This document shows positions 21,474-32,209 of a DNA stretch of 64,000 nt, one piece after another. The DNA is taken from the NCBI GenBank assembly GCA_036785325.1, contig JAXIVH010000169.1, positions 186,001 through 250,000 on the forward strand. The letters are read 5' to 3'. The translations under genes were made by a program, and so were the position numbers. The stretch is from Urophycis tenuis (lineage: Eukaryota > Chordata > Actinopteri > Gadiformes > Phycidae). The stretch's first letter is position 1; every line of letters begins with the position of its first letter. A model generated the notes under the pieces. That model searched no databases and had not been told where the DNA came from. It worked only from the letters and a program-made list of their open reading frames with translations.

Positions 21474-21930
21474 TTCCGCCATTTTTGGAAATAAGCTCAT
21501 TTTCCACCTTCCCTCAAGCAAAACAATCGATCTTTACCCTTTTCCCGTTCATCCAGCCGTTCTGTGAGTCTGGGGGTACAACTTTTAGCTGTAGCTTAGC
21601 GTAGATCATTGAATCGGATTAGACCATTAGCATCTCGCCCGCTTAAAAGTGACTACGATTTCCGGAATTTTTCCATTTAAAACTTGTCTCTTCTCAAGTT
21701 TGAAAGTGCAATAAGACCAACGGAAAATGAAACGTGGCGATTTTCTAGGCCAATTTTACCCGGAACTATATTCTCGTTCTGGCGTAATAATCAAGGAAAG
21801 TTGCAAAGGTACCATGGGCGCAGTGATATGACGCGCCTCAAAGTATAGTCCCGGTAATCACGTTGGTTGTATTGCCGGAAGAAGCCTACAGGGACTATTG
21901 AGGCGCTGCGTCATATCACTACCATATCAC
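21474..21930. mobile_element. interspersed non-autonomous repeat with hairpin
   Basis: Starts AAAGGGATATTCCGCCATTT, text I associate with a dispersed fish repeat. AGTGATATGACGCGCCTCAA...TAGTCCC (about 21822-21855) faces GGGACTATTGAGGCGCTGCG...TATCACT (about 21891-21923), an imperfect ~30-bp inverted repeat with a ~35-bp loop. It has no coding. Confidence 0.5.
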
Positions 21931-22149
21931 TATCATTCCTTTCTCTCTATCTTATTGTCTCTTTTGTTTTTTCTCACCATGGCCCTATGTCTCTCGCTCT
22001 CCCTCCCTCCTCCCCAGTGCACTTCAGAGTCCATTAGTAGAATCCTATTTATTTGTATATGCACCAACCACATTTGCTTGCAAGGATTTATTTAAGGACC
22101 TAGTGTTGCAGATATTTCTGACATGTCCAACAAACCATGTCAACAAACC

Positions 22150-22735
22150 ATTTCGGAAATGTGGCATCATATAACTGTTAGTCAAAACAGGGAAAGTTCC
22201 CTCTGACCTCTTTGTTTCTAGGTTGTCTCAGGTTAAACCTAAATTCTCTGCACATATGCAAAAAAAACTTGACCTCAGCCAAATCAGAAGGTGTTGGCAT
22301 GCATGTCTGGGGACAGTATGGAAATAAATTTAAATGTAATGGGACAAGTACTAGGCCCTGTGACTATTTAAAAAAAATAATTTGCAGACAAACAGACTGT
22401 TTCTGCCACCAGGGGTTGCTGATGTGGTGAAGTAACATGGGATAATAGGAGTTGCAGTCTTCACCACTATTTCAAAATCTATCTGAAGTGACTGAAGGCA
22501 GAAATCATGAACACAGACAACTCAATGTTTGAAGTGTATGTAAAGTTTAAAACTGAATGCTTTACTCACATTATGTTTAGTCAGTCAGTCAGTTATGCCA
22601 TGAAATTCTCTTGAATTGACTTGATTACTGTTATTATGGTTACTGCATATTTCCCCGGCATTTGCCATTTCTTTACTCTTTACATTTCTTAATTATTTTT
22701 TATTTTATTGCCCTTTATGAACATTACAGGCAATT
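22150..22735 (+). repeat. dispersed repeat, copy 1 (empty MITE site)
   Basis: About 585 bp closely matching 53975-54428 plus 54969-55110, with shared blocks such as AGGTTGTCTCAGGTTAAACC, CATGCATGTCTGGGGACAGT and CCCTTTATGAACATTACA. This copy lacks the 534-bp element present in the second copy: CAGTCAGTTATGCCATGAAA is the undisturbed site at about 22577-22605. Confidence 0.8.
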
Positions 22736-22860
22736 TTTGCAATACAAAGAGCCAGCCTGTTCACCTCACTCCTGTAGATCGTCTCATCACCGTTGTTGAT
22801 GAGACTCACCACAGTCGTGTCATCCGCAAACTTGATAAAGATGTTGGAGCTGGATGTTGG
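22735..22860 (-). mobile_element. family A LINE fragment
   Basis: Minus-strand text SSNIFIKFADDTTVVSLINN, the RT palm box of family A, in a ~125-bp scrap. Confidence 0.75.
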
Positions 22861-22869
22861 TATCATCAT

Positions 22870-23100
22870 CAATACAATGTTGGTATGATGGAGTAGGATT
22901 GAAGAGTCAGACCACTCTCCAGCACATCCCAAAGATTCTCAATAGGGTCATGATCTGGACTCTTTCACCACTCAATCTCTCTTTCACAATGTGTGTCTGA
23001 TGAAAGAGGTGGTGCAAACATCTGTCATTCCAAGGGTTCGTGTCTATAACCTCAGGTGCGAAGTCGGACGACTCAGTTGAAGTTGATTCCTGCAATATCA
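22870..23100 (-). mobile_element. Tc1/mariner transposase remnant
   Basis: With frame changes it reads QTHIVKERL and SPDHDPIENLWDVLESG. The second resembles the SPDLNPIENLWDVLE block holding the third catalytic acidic residue of Tc1-type (DD34E) transposases. Short and degenerate. Confidence 0.55.
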
Positions 23101-23449
23101 TACAATAACCTGATGTAAATATGGCATTACATTTTAAGCCTACTTTTTTTGAATAAATTACAACTTAGATTACTACATGTACTTGAACAAATACATAGAT
23201 GTACGATTGCTGAACAAATTGTTCATGCTATCGTTATGTATCATGTTTGCCAACACTCTTACACTGACCGTTCTGTTCAACAAAAAATAAAACAAATCTA
23301 ATGTAGGATAAAACAACTCCCCTTCAACTATACAAAAATGATGGGTTTATGTTTATTGTGAAATGTATAACCTTGTCTACTCTTGAACAGATGATTCTGT
23401 TCTTTCTCCTGAACAGATTGAACACCTACCTACCTAAACAAATGCTCAT

Positions 23450-23582
23450 GGCTCGCATAGAAGTGGGAGCGTCGTCAACGAGTTGTGTTACGACAGTGTC
23501 GTAAAGACCTACTCCCCCACCCCCTCCCCCCGAGAAAAATGCAAGCAGGAATGGCCAAAGTTGCATAGTGGACCTTTAATAT
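23450..23582. mobile_element. probable short MITE
   Basis: It ends in GCATAGTGGACCTTTAA and contains the perfect 17-bp inverted repeat TTACGACAGTGTCGTAA. The C-rich middle and ends look like a small dispersed fish element; no second copy is present here. Confidence 0.35.
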
Positions 23583-24484
23583 ACATTTTTTTGCAAACTC
23601 ATTATAGTAGTAATAGGCTATTATACATATATTTTTGCTGACGTGCCCCAATAATGTGTGGACTGCTTCAACAGCGGTCTACACATGTCCTTTAACGTTT
23701 TGATAGAGTTTAGCCATTGATTGGGAATTTATGGGGAGAAAAGGCATTCTGCTCCCATTAATATCGTGTGGCAATATTGTGAGTGAGACCACTTTTGGCC
23801 AGCAGCAGGCGCACTTACCCACGAGTCACGTGGTCAGTCCTGGGGGACAGATGTGGGTCTTGCCTTGGCTGGGCAGAAATGGATTTCTAACATGGCCTAA
23901 CATCAAACAACCAAGGCATCAGAGTGACGCTCTTGCTGAATCTGGTTGAAAGTAAAGCCGAAATATATGCAAAAGAGCCTTCTGTTAAAAGTGTAGTCAG
24001 TCTATTTCGGATACAAACTGTTTTGATTGCTCCACTTTCCTCAATGCCGCAATTGTCTTTTCTATTACAAATTTTTTTAAATGTAGTGACGTAGTGAGAC
24101 AAAACCCTGAGTTGTTGGCGTACTTGTTGGAGTAATTGTGAGGGAAAAGATCAATTAGAGTTTGTTGTTTTCATCTTTTTTGGAGACCCATCTGAAAGCC
24201 AGGTAGTAATTGGAACAAAAAAGTTACTGTATTGTGTGTGAATGGGATAAGTAACAAATTACACATTGTGATGAGATGCAAGGTTTATTTTGTATGATAT
24301 ATATTTTGCATGTATTTCATACTGTAGTAGGAAGGAACACGAAGCAGCTTCTAGAATCTTCTGCTGCGTTGACACCGAATCGGTCCCTTGAAAAACAGGA
24401 ATATAGTCTTAGTTACCCTGGGCGTGTTTGACGCACACAAGAGCCTGCAGTTGTTTGAACACATCAGCTGTGCACTATACTCAC
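23583..24484. other. no gene seen
   Basis: No exon or repeat could be supported in this stretch. Confidence 0.35.
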
Positions 24485-24616
24485 CCTCTGCGGAGAATCA
24501 CACCCCCGCAGTTATAGTACAGAGTATTAACGTTGTCAGCGCCACATCCCAGTGAGGAGTACAACTCAGGATTGTCTTTCAGAGCAGTGTAAGCGACAGG
24601 AACCGTCTCACTGCAG
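24485..24616 (-). CDS. candidate internal exon, unknown protein
   Basis: A 132-nt open exon with acceptor CCTATGCAG and strong donor GTGAGTAT. It reads CSETVPVAYTALKDNPELYS and SSLGCGADNVNTLYYNCGG. Three cysteines and a signal of extracellular composition are visible; no family was recognised. It may belong with the candidate exon at 25855. Confidence 0.35.
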
Positions 24617-24868
24617 CTGCATAGGATTATTTTGTTGAATAGAAATATGTTGCAGTAAGTGGTAATGTCCAAATCTTTTCATTTAAATAAATGTCAGTTA
24701 AGACATTGTCTATCGCTGAATGAGGTAACACAGTGGTGATTGAGCCTATGGCCCACTGATGAAAGCCCTTGAATGAGCAGTATAATGAATGTTAGGAAGC
24801 GTGTCGGTTCCGTGTTCTGACAGAGCAGGTATGACGGACTACTTCGGCAGACTCGCTCTTCAACTCTT

Positions 24869-24870
<2 letters not shown>

Positions 24871-24937
<67 letters not shown>

Positions 24938-24961
24938 TGTGTGTGTGTGTGTGTGTGTGTG
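24871..24961 (+). repeat. (GT)n microsatellite
   Basis: About 45 GT units with one GCTT interruption. Confidence 0.97.
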
Positions 24962-24998
24962 ACAGTAAGTAAGCTGCAACCAGCTTTGAAGGATACAA

Positions 24999-25004
<6 letters not shown>

Positions 25005-25059
<55 letters not shown>
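25005..25059 (+). repeat. (AC)n microsatellite
   Basis: About 27 AC units, 43 bp after the GT tract. The two tracts are mutually complementary and form a large inverted repeat. Confidence 0.97.
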
Positions 25060-25061
<2 letters not shown>

Positions 25062-25854
25062 GGTCAGGAGGCAGGGACAGATCAACAGAAACACTCAGAC
25101 CTCTAATGGTGCTAGTAAAAGTAATATTGGTCTCTCTTAAAATAAGTGCCACATTGTTTTTGCTAAAAAAACAAAACAAAACAAAGATAAAAAACATAAA
25201 GAAGAAGAATAAAGACGAATAATACACGATACTTTAATAATTATAATACGTATCATGATACATGACACTTATTATGACTATACTGATAATATGTTTGAAT
25301 ACACTTGATTAAAACACCTATCTAGCAATGTAGTACATTTGGTGAAAATCAAATTTCAATTTATTTTAAGAACTGGTGTAGCTGCTACACATCCCAAGCT
25401 AGACCAAGTTTTTTCCAAAACGGCTGGACAGAGTGCAGAGAGTACACCTAAGAACACAAGGGGTGTTGACAGGTTGATTTAGGGGTTGTGTGGAAGAGTA
25501 ACTTAAAGTGGAATAGAAATAGAAATACTGTAGGAAATGAATGATCTGCATTGGACTACCCAACAGCTAGGAACTGTGCCTCACAGGGTATCTGCAATTT
25601 ATTCTGCAATATCAAGTTATTTAGATTTTACTATATCAAGTTATTTAGATGTTATAGTTAGAAGTTATTTGGCAATATCCATTATGTCTGTTCACGTACA
25701 TCAAACCTATGCATCCATGATTGAACAATTCCTGCATCATTCTCCAGATCACATTCAAAATTGCTGTCATTTGATCAATGATTAGTTTCTAACTTTCTAG
25801 TTTTGTAATTAATTCCCTTTAGTTTCATAAGTCATGAAAAAAAAGTGTACTCAC
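25060..25854. other. no gene seen
   Basis: AT-rich. The sequence ATATCAAGTTATTTAGAT is repeated near 25609-25650; otherwise nothing. Confidence 0.35.
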
Positions 25855-25948
25855 AGGTGACGAAAGTCAGTTTCACAGACAGCATCTTGGCAACTTCAAC
25901 AGCAGTCTGTTCATTATCAGGGATCCAAGTTGCACTTATATTCTTTTC
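25855..25948 (-). CDS. candidate internal exon, unknown protein
   Basis: Open 94-nt exon with consensus donor GTGAGTAC and a fair acceptor TTCAACAAG. It reads EKNISATWIPDNEQTAVEVA then KMLSVKLTFVT. The composition is protein-like; no family was recognised. Confidence 0.3.
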
Positions 25949-27249
25949 CTTGTTGAATAAACAGCCATAAAAAAACACTAACCTGCCCCTGGTTTGAATA
26001 TACAGCCTGTAGGGGTGAATACATTACATTTATGAAGTATAAATGTAAATGTAAAATGTTTTTTGTTCACATATACATTTTTGTCCCGACAGCCTGTGTA
26101 ATTAGGCCGATCCAGCTACTTTAAATGACCTGAAATGGGACACGTTTCCAATTGTAATATGATAGAAAAAGCACACTAAAAGTAGGCTACAGAATTTTTA
26201 TTTGAATAAGTGTACAAATGTACTTACACATGCTATATAGCATACTCTAAAAGTATTTTGAATAGCATCTAAATGACTTAAATTACATTGAATAAGCTTC
26301 AAATGATTTATCGTGAGACACTTCATGTGTACATATATATAATATAGCTATTTTGAGTACACTGGAAGTATATTTAATGTTATTCTGAGAACACTCTGCC
26401 AGCCTTGTCCTGATGCAGAGTTTAAATACCACTTCTCAGATAATCATTTTAACAGGCTTCTTTCACCTCTGACCTTGTAACACCATAATCTCCCATTCCT
26501 TGCAAACAACCTCAATAAAAAACATACATCTCCTTTACATCATGTGAACAGCTGACTAGAAACAATTAATCTCTTTATATATTATGAACCAGCTGACCAT
26601 ACACTACAATGTTTATTTTAATCAGCATGTCAATATACTCAGATAGTATTTTCAGTGCAAGCCCTGTTGGTTTGAACTTGTGTGGTGCGTGACATCAGCC
26701 TACAGACCTGTCAGAACTGAACCCTGTCATGACCACACTCAGTCAATAAACTGTCTGTGTGCTTGGGAAGATGTTTCTAAAGATGCTTCTAGGATGCTCA
26801 TCCTAGAACGCTATCAGGGTTCCGGTTCAAGACGTGCCTCAAGGGAGGGAAGTGTTATCATCGCCAATCGTCACCTGGTTGCTGCTGATTTTGCGCATGA
26901 GTACTGTACATGTTGACTCCTGATAATAACATGTTAGTGCTGCATGAATAGCATTCACACAAAATTATCTGCTGGTCTCCTGTCTCTGGAGTCTGCTATA
27001 TGTATGTCTGTCTGTCTGTCACACCAAATGTAGGGACAATTAGCTAAACATAGTCCTTATTTAGACTGGTGGGAAGGTGATTTGTTGGCTAAATTGATTA
27101 ATTACTTAATTTTTCGTCATTAGTATCACTATATACATTTTACATACACATTAATGTTGTTGGGAACTCTGTCTGACATTTGGCTAATGACATCAGTCAT
27201 GGTTGATGTGTGTGTTGAACAGCTAGATGCTCTGCTAGCCCCGAGGTAT
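25949..27249. other. no gene seen
   Basis: No repeat or exon with support; the open frame at 26680-26916 has no recognisable motif. Confidence 0.35.
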
Positions 27250-27281
27250 ACACACACACACACACGCACACACACGCACTC

Positions 27282-27365
<84 letters not shown>
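27250..27365 (+). repeat. (AC)n microsatellite
   Basis: About 55 AC units with ACGC/CACT interruptions at the left end, directly before a LINE 3' end. Confidence 0.97.
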
Positions 27366-27367
<2 letters not shown>

Positions 27368-27637
27368 TTGGTTCACATGCCTCATTAAACATTCTCTTCC
27401 CTCTTCCCTTCTCTTCAAGTTCAAGTATCTTTATTGTCAGGTGTGCTACATGGCAGGCATACAGCACAGATGAAATGGCAGGACTCTCAGACCTGCGGTG
27501 CAAAATGAACAAAATGGACGATCAGACAAACAAACAGACAAACAGACATTGTACAGACAACACAGAAAAATACAAGGACGAAAAAAGTGAGGTAGTGCAT
27601 TGTTGCAGTGCAAAATATACTCAAAAGACACTCTAAT

Positions 27638-29400
27638 AGAAATAGAAATATTTAATTATCCCAAGCTGGGAAATTTCAACGTAGCAGCAGCATTAGAATA
27701 CACAGAATGCACAGAATGGATGAATTAGAAATAAAAAGTATGTATGTGTATAAAAAATAAAATATATAAGTTAAAAATATAAATATAAAATATAAACTAA
27801 ATATAAACTAAAAATGTAAACTAAATATAATCTGAACTAATTTTAGTGCAATATTTTAAGAAACAGTGTACAGAATATAATGAAATTAAATGAAATATAA
27901 GATGCAAGGAGACTGTTGCAATAAGTTATTGGCTGTTATTGTACAGTGTAATGAAATGTGGTAGGAATGATTTCCTATATCTGTCCCTTCGACAGCGGAG
28001 CTGGAGCAGCCTGTGAGAGAAGGTGCTCCGCTGTCTGACCACTGTGTGATGGAGAGGCTGCTGATCATTGTCAATGATGGATAAGTTTTTTTCAGCATTC
28101 TCCTCTCCACCACAGACTCAAGAGATTCCAGCCCGAGACCTAGTACAGAGCCAGCCTTCTTGATGATTTTATCAAGTCTGTTGGTGTCACTGGCTCTGGT
28201 GCTGCTGCCCCAACACACAGCAGCAAAGAAAATGGTGCTAGCAACAACAGACTGGTAGAAGATCTCCAACATCTTACTGCACACGTTGAAAGATCTCAGC
28301 TTCCTCAGGAAATAGAGTCTGCTCATCCCCTTCTTGTATACAGCCTCGGTGTTAGATTTCCAGTCCAGTCTGTTGCCGATCACCACCCCCAAGTATTTAT
28401 AGTCCTCCACCTCCTCCACCACGTCCCCCCTGATCTGAAGTGGCTGTGGAGGCAACCTCTTTGTCCTCCCGAAGTCGATCACCATCTCTCTGGTCTTGTT
28501 GACATTCAGCCTCAGGTGATTCTGTTCGGACCACTCCCCAAAGTTGTCCACCAGTGTCCTGTACTCACCCTCCTCTCCACCTCTTATACACCCGACAACA
28601 GCTGAGTCATCAGAGAACTTTTGCAAGTGACATGACTCAGAGTTGTACTGAAAGTCAGTGGTGTACAAGGTGAAGAGGAAGGGAGAGAGCACAGTTCCCT
28701 GTGGAGCTCCTGTATTACTGACCACCACATCAGACAGTACACTGCCCAGACCGACAAACTGTGGCCTGCCTGTCAAGTAGTCAGTAATCCAGGAGATCAT
28801 AGTGTCGTCAACACCCATCCCGCGCAGCTTCTCACCCATCAGCAGAGGCTGAATGGTGTTGAAAGCACTGGAGAAATCAAAGAATGTGATCCTCACAGTG
28901 CCTCCCCCACCATCCAGATGCATATGGGCACGTTGCAGCAGGTAAATGACAGCATCATCGACTCCTACACGGGGCTGATAGGCAAATTGCAAGGGGTCCA
29001 GAAACATCCTCACCTGTGGCCTCAGCTGAGCTAAGACCAGTCTCTCCAGGACCTTCATCACATGCGATGTTAGGGCGACTGGTCTGTAGTCAGCCGAATC
29101 GGACGGCCTCGACTTCGTGGGGACTGGGACCAAGCAGGAGGTCTTCCACAGCAACGGGATTTTCTCCTGACTCAGGCTCAGGTTGTACAGATGTCCCAGT
29201 ACAGGAGACAGCTGGCCGGCACAGGCCTTCAGGATCCTTGGTGAAATGCCATCAGGGCCTGCAGCCTTCCGCTGATGCAGCCTTTCCATCTGCCTCTTTA
29301 CCTGGCCTGTAGTCACCATTGGGCGGGGGTTGGTGCAGATGCCATCAGTGGAGGAGGAGGAGGGGGTGGGGGGGAAGGAGGAGGGGCAGATGGAGAGGTG
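27638..29400 (-). mobile_element. family B LINE (Rex/CR1-like), 5'-truncated
   Basis: Ends with the AATAGAAATAGAAATATTTA / CCCAAGCTGGGAAATTTC 3' UTR typical of fish LINEs. It begins inside the linker before the RT and contains a long open reverse transcriptase frame. Confidence 0.75.
27886..29400 (-). CDS. family B reverse transcriptase, open frame
   Basis: About 500 codons open: MERLHQRKAAGPDGISPRIL, SADYRPVALTSHVMKVLERL, LDPLQFAYQPRVGVDDAV, FFDFSSAFNTIQP, TGAPQGTVLSPFLFTLYTTD, the palm box QKFSDDSAVVG (SDD instead of ADD), NHLRLNVNKTREMVIDF, YKYLGVVIGNRLDWK and the C-terminal YFLRKLRSFNVCSKML. The final 40 residues look shifted from the family frame. The frame's first ~18 codons upstream belong to family A and are a fusion by chance. 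No endonuclease is present, so it is non-autonomous. Confidence 0.75.
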   Translation of the reverse strand, partial: HLSICPSSFPPTPSSSSTDGICTNPRPMVTTGQVKRQMERLHQRKAAGPDGISPRILKACAGQLSPVLGHLYNLSLSQEKIPLLWKTSCLVPVPTKSRPSDSADYRPVALTSHVMKVLERLVLAQLRPQVRMFLDPLQFAYQPRVGVDDAVIYLLQRAHMHLDGGGGTVRITFFDFSSAFNTIQPLLMGEKLRGMGVDDTMISWITDYLTGRPQFVGLGSVLSDVVVSNTGAPQGTVLSPFLFTLYTTDFQYNSESCHLQKFSDDSAVVGCIRGGEEGEYRTLVDNFGEWSEQNHLRLNVNKTREMVIDFGRTKRLPPQPLQIRGDVVEEVEDYKYLGVVIGNRLDWKSNTEAVYKKGMSRLYFLRKLRSFNVCSKMLEIFYQSVVASTIFFAAVCWGSSTRASDTNRLDKIIKKAGSVLGLGLESLESVVERRMLKKTYPSLTMISSLSITQWSDSGAPSLTGCSSSAVEGTDIGNHSYHISLHCTITANNLLQQSPCILYFI

Positions 29401-29656
29401 TTGTACAGTCTTGCGGCAGGACACGGTGCAGGCACCGTACCACACAGTGATGCAGCTGGTCAGGAGGCTCTTGATGGTGCCTCTGTAGAATGTTTTGAGA
29501 ATGAATTATAAGAGACAAGCAGGTGTTCTGGGTCCCTCTCAGATGTACCCAAGGTGAGCTCTGTCTTCATTTCACTACACTTGTCTTAGACTTGTTTTCC
29601 ACTCCACTAGGTGGTGACAAACCTCACCCCTTCATGGACATAGACTGAGAGACCTT

Positions 29657-31846
29657 TTAGAGCTTTTTCACAAGCACACAATTTGGTGTTTTAATCAAAC
29701 CCGGGTAGGCCTGCAAAGGTGCTACGGTTCGTAGCCGTGTGAACTCGTGTGCAGACCTAACCAGGCTCTCCGAGTCCACCACGCTGGAGGTGTTCTCAGA
29801 CCTGTTCCAAGTGAACTTGGTTTCGATTGGTCTCACATGCAGTGAAGGCTGTTCAATCCCTCTCCATTGTCTCTCCTGATCCATGCCCAGAAACTGCACC
29901 AAATCCATGCAGCGCTGCTTCACCTTGACGATGCCCAGGTGGCCCTCATGCGCCATTACCAGGACACATGCTCTGAGGCTGGCGGGGACGGTCATCTGGA
30001 GCCCCCTGTTCACACAGACAACATTCCAGCAGGACAGCTTGCACGGGAGAGGAGAGGGTAGCAGGGGTAGCACAGGAGAGCAGATCAGCCACCACGTTGT
30101 CCCTGCCGGAGTTGAACTCGAAAAAATCATATGGCTGGAGCCTCTCCGGCCAACGGCAGATTCTGAGTGGCTTGTTGCCCGCCCCGATGTGGCAAGCAAG
30201 GCTGTGAGAGCCTGGTGGTCCATCCGCGATGTAAAATGTCGACCGTACAGGTACATGTGCCACTGCTCAAATGCTTAAACGTAGGCCAGCGACTCCCGCT
30301 CCCCCACTGAGTACTTCTGCCTGGCCACTGTGAGGGACCAAGAGGTGAACGCCGCCAGGCGCTCCATATCACCCTGTACCTGAGACAGCACAGCCCCGAT
30401 CACCGTATTGGAAGTGTCACAGGGGACGAACATGGGACTCACCAGATCGAAGTACACAAGGACCGGTGGCAAGGTGAGCTGTGTCTTCAGCTGGTGAATG
30501 GCGGCAGAGCAGGCAGGGGTCCAAGTCCAGACAGTGTCCTGTTTAAGGAGCTCTCCTGTGGGGTAGTGGTTGCGAAGTATTGGGGAAGAAAACACAGGTA
30601 GCAGACCGTCATCCCCAGAAATGACGACAGCCGGGCAGGACGGCTCCGGCAGGAGCAGCACCGTCTCCACATTGGAGTGAAGCGGGTTGAGGCCATCAGC
30701 AGTGAGGCGAAACCCCACAAACTCAATGACCCGAACAGCAAACACATTTTAGCCACATCCAAAAGCATCTGCAGCTCACAGTGGCATCATAGTGCAAGGC
30801 GAGGGGCGGGAGGCACAGCGGCTGAATCACCAGATGCACGTCAGGATTGAGGAGGGGCTGGTGGTTAAAGGTGGTGAGGCAGCCCAAACCACTAAAATGG
30901 CTGCCCCTGTGTTGTCCATGAGAGAGAAACCCAGCTCACAACATAAATGGAAACCCACAAAGTTGGCCCCGCGGTGAGCCACTTGGAATGTGAATGAGGG
31001 GAGAGTCTTAGTCCCATAGTGCACAGCAAAGGTGATCGTGCCTGCCGTCTTAGAGTGTCCATAACTGTACAGATCCTCGGCGTTGGCAGCGAGCGTCCAG
31101 AGCGGAAAGAGCCGCCGGACCCTGGAAATATTTAGTAGCAACCTGGAAGCTTCCGTATCAGCAGTAGTGGGAGACAAACCCCATCCAGCTCCAACGTGCA
31201 CCACTTAAATGACCGTGAGTTGGCAGCCACTGAATGGATGGTCGTCGGTGCAGGTGGGCCAGATGCACATGGCACATGCCGCCACTGATGGCAGCAGGCC
31301 ATCAGTGGCGGGAGCAGAGTGGCAGACCCGGGCAAAGTGATTCTGTTTGGCAGGGCAGTTTGAGGCTCGGTTGTTGTGCGACGAGGAGCCACAATTACAG
31401 CAGGCCCAGTGTGCTGCTGCACCTCGGCGTGCATTAAAGTTCACTTTGAGGTTGTCATCCTGGAAAACAGGGGCAGAATACTCCCCGTATATTGTGGAGC
31501 AGGTCAGAGAGTACAAAAAATCCACTGTCCCTCGTTGCCCAGATTGTGAATCAGCAGGGCCCTCTTACTCTCAGGGCTAGCATCAGCTAGCCTGATGGCT
31601 ACTATGAACGTCTGGAAAGATTCATGCCAGTGAACCCACAGAATCGGCGGTTCATCGGGCAGAGTGAGAAACGGGAAAAGAGGTGAGACCAGGGAATCCA
31701 TTATCCTTGTCGCCAATGTTGTATTCAATAACTCTCAGGACCATGTAATGTCCACGTAATGTCGTAATGTCAATGTCAACCAGTGGCGTATCTAGCCCTA
31801 TTTGGGGGGGCTGGAGCCCCCCCAAAACTTTCATTAGCCCCCCCAA
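29657..31846 (-). pseudogene. Ty3/Gypsy-type retroelement, decayed
   Basis: In 5'-to-3' order on the minus strand: gag-like start (MDSLVSPLFPFLTLP), a CCHC knuckle region (CCNCGSSSHNNRASNCPAK), a protease-like segment near 31200-30830, RT/RNase H text (DTSNTVIGAVLSQVQGD, TVARQKYSVGERESLA) and an integrase zinc region (VMAHEGHLGIVKVKQRCMDL). Each lies in a different frame with stops, and most of the RT is absent. It is an endogenous metavirus-like relic with no coding capacity. Confidence 0.75.
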
Positions 31847-32062
31847 AAATATACAGATTTTTTTTTTTTTTTTGAGATCTTCAAATTCACACCCAACAAC
31901 TGATTAAGTGAACAGATCCAGTTTAATTTTTAGAATTAGAAATAAAATAGTCTCGAGTAGCGCAGGAATTCCGCCTGTTCCAAGCCCACGCTCTGTTTGG
32001 CAGTGAGTCTCGCGAACTTGGGGCTTAGCCCCCCCAAAACTGGGAACCTAGATTCGCCCCTG
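31781..32062. mobile_element. hAT-type MITE, 282 bp, 8-bp TSD
   Basis: The ends CAGTGGCGTATCTAG and (reverse complement of the right) CAGGGGCGAATCTAG match at 13 of 15 bases. ATGTCAAC flanks both sides (31773-31780 and 32063-32070), an 8-bp duplication typical of hAT. It is non-coding. Its right duplication shares its last base with the first base of the ISL2EU element. Confidence 0.88.
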
Positions 32063-32069
32063 ATGTCAA

Positions 32070-32127
32070 CCCATTCACCATATTCACAGGGCCGCCATCT
32101 TTCTATGACGTCAAGCTCAGGGTGGGA
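32070..32127. repeat. ISL2EU left terminal inverted repeat
   Basis: CCCATTCACCATATTCACAG and onward; 57 of 58 bases match the right repeat in inverse orientation. It contains a YY1-like CCGCCATCTT and a full CRE-like palindrome TGACGTCA. Confidence 0.95.
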
Positions 32128-32209
32128 AGTTGAGTTCTGAAAACAGTTAGAATTACAGCTGCATGGATGTCGCGGGTTGTATCTGTCTGTAGCTATTCGC
32201 GAATAGGCT

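Larger units (their letters stand above)
27413..29515 (-). mobile_element. family A LINE remnants flanking a family B LINE
   Basis: The 3' end of family A is at 27413-27637 (matching 56090-56325 closely, e.g. TGCTACATGGCAGGCATA) and a piece of its coding is at 29400-29515 (VWYGACTVSCRKT). About 370 bp of family A present in the 56-kb copy is missing, so insertion of family B was accompanied by deletion or the junction is a rearrangement. Confidence 0.7.

Noticed and set aside
24694..25227. 177-codon frame with VCVC and THTH blocks
   Set aside because: Crosses two dinucleotide tracts; no conserved motif outside them.
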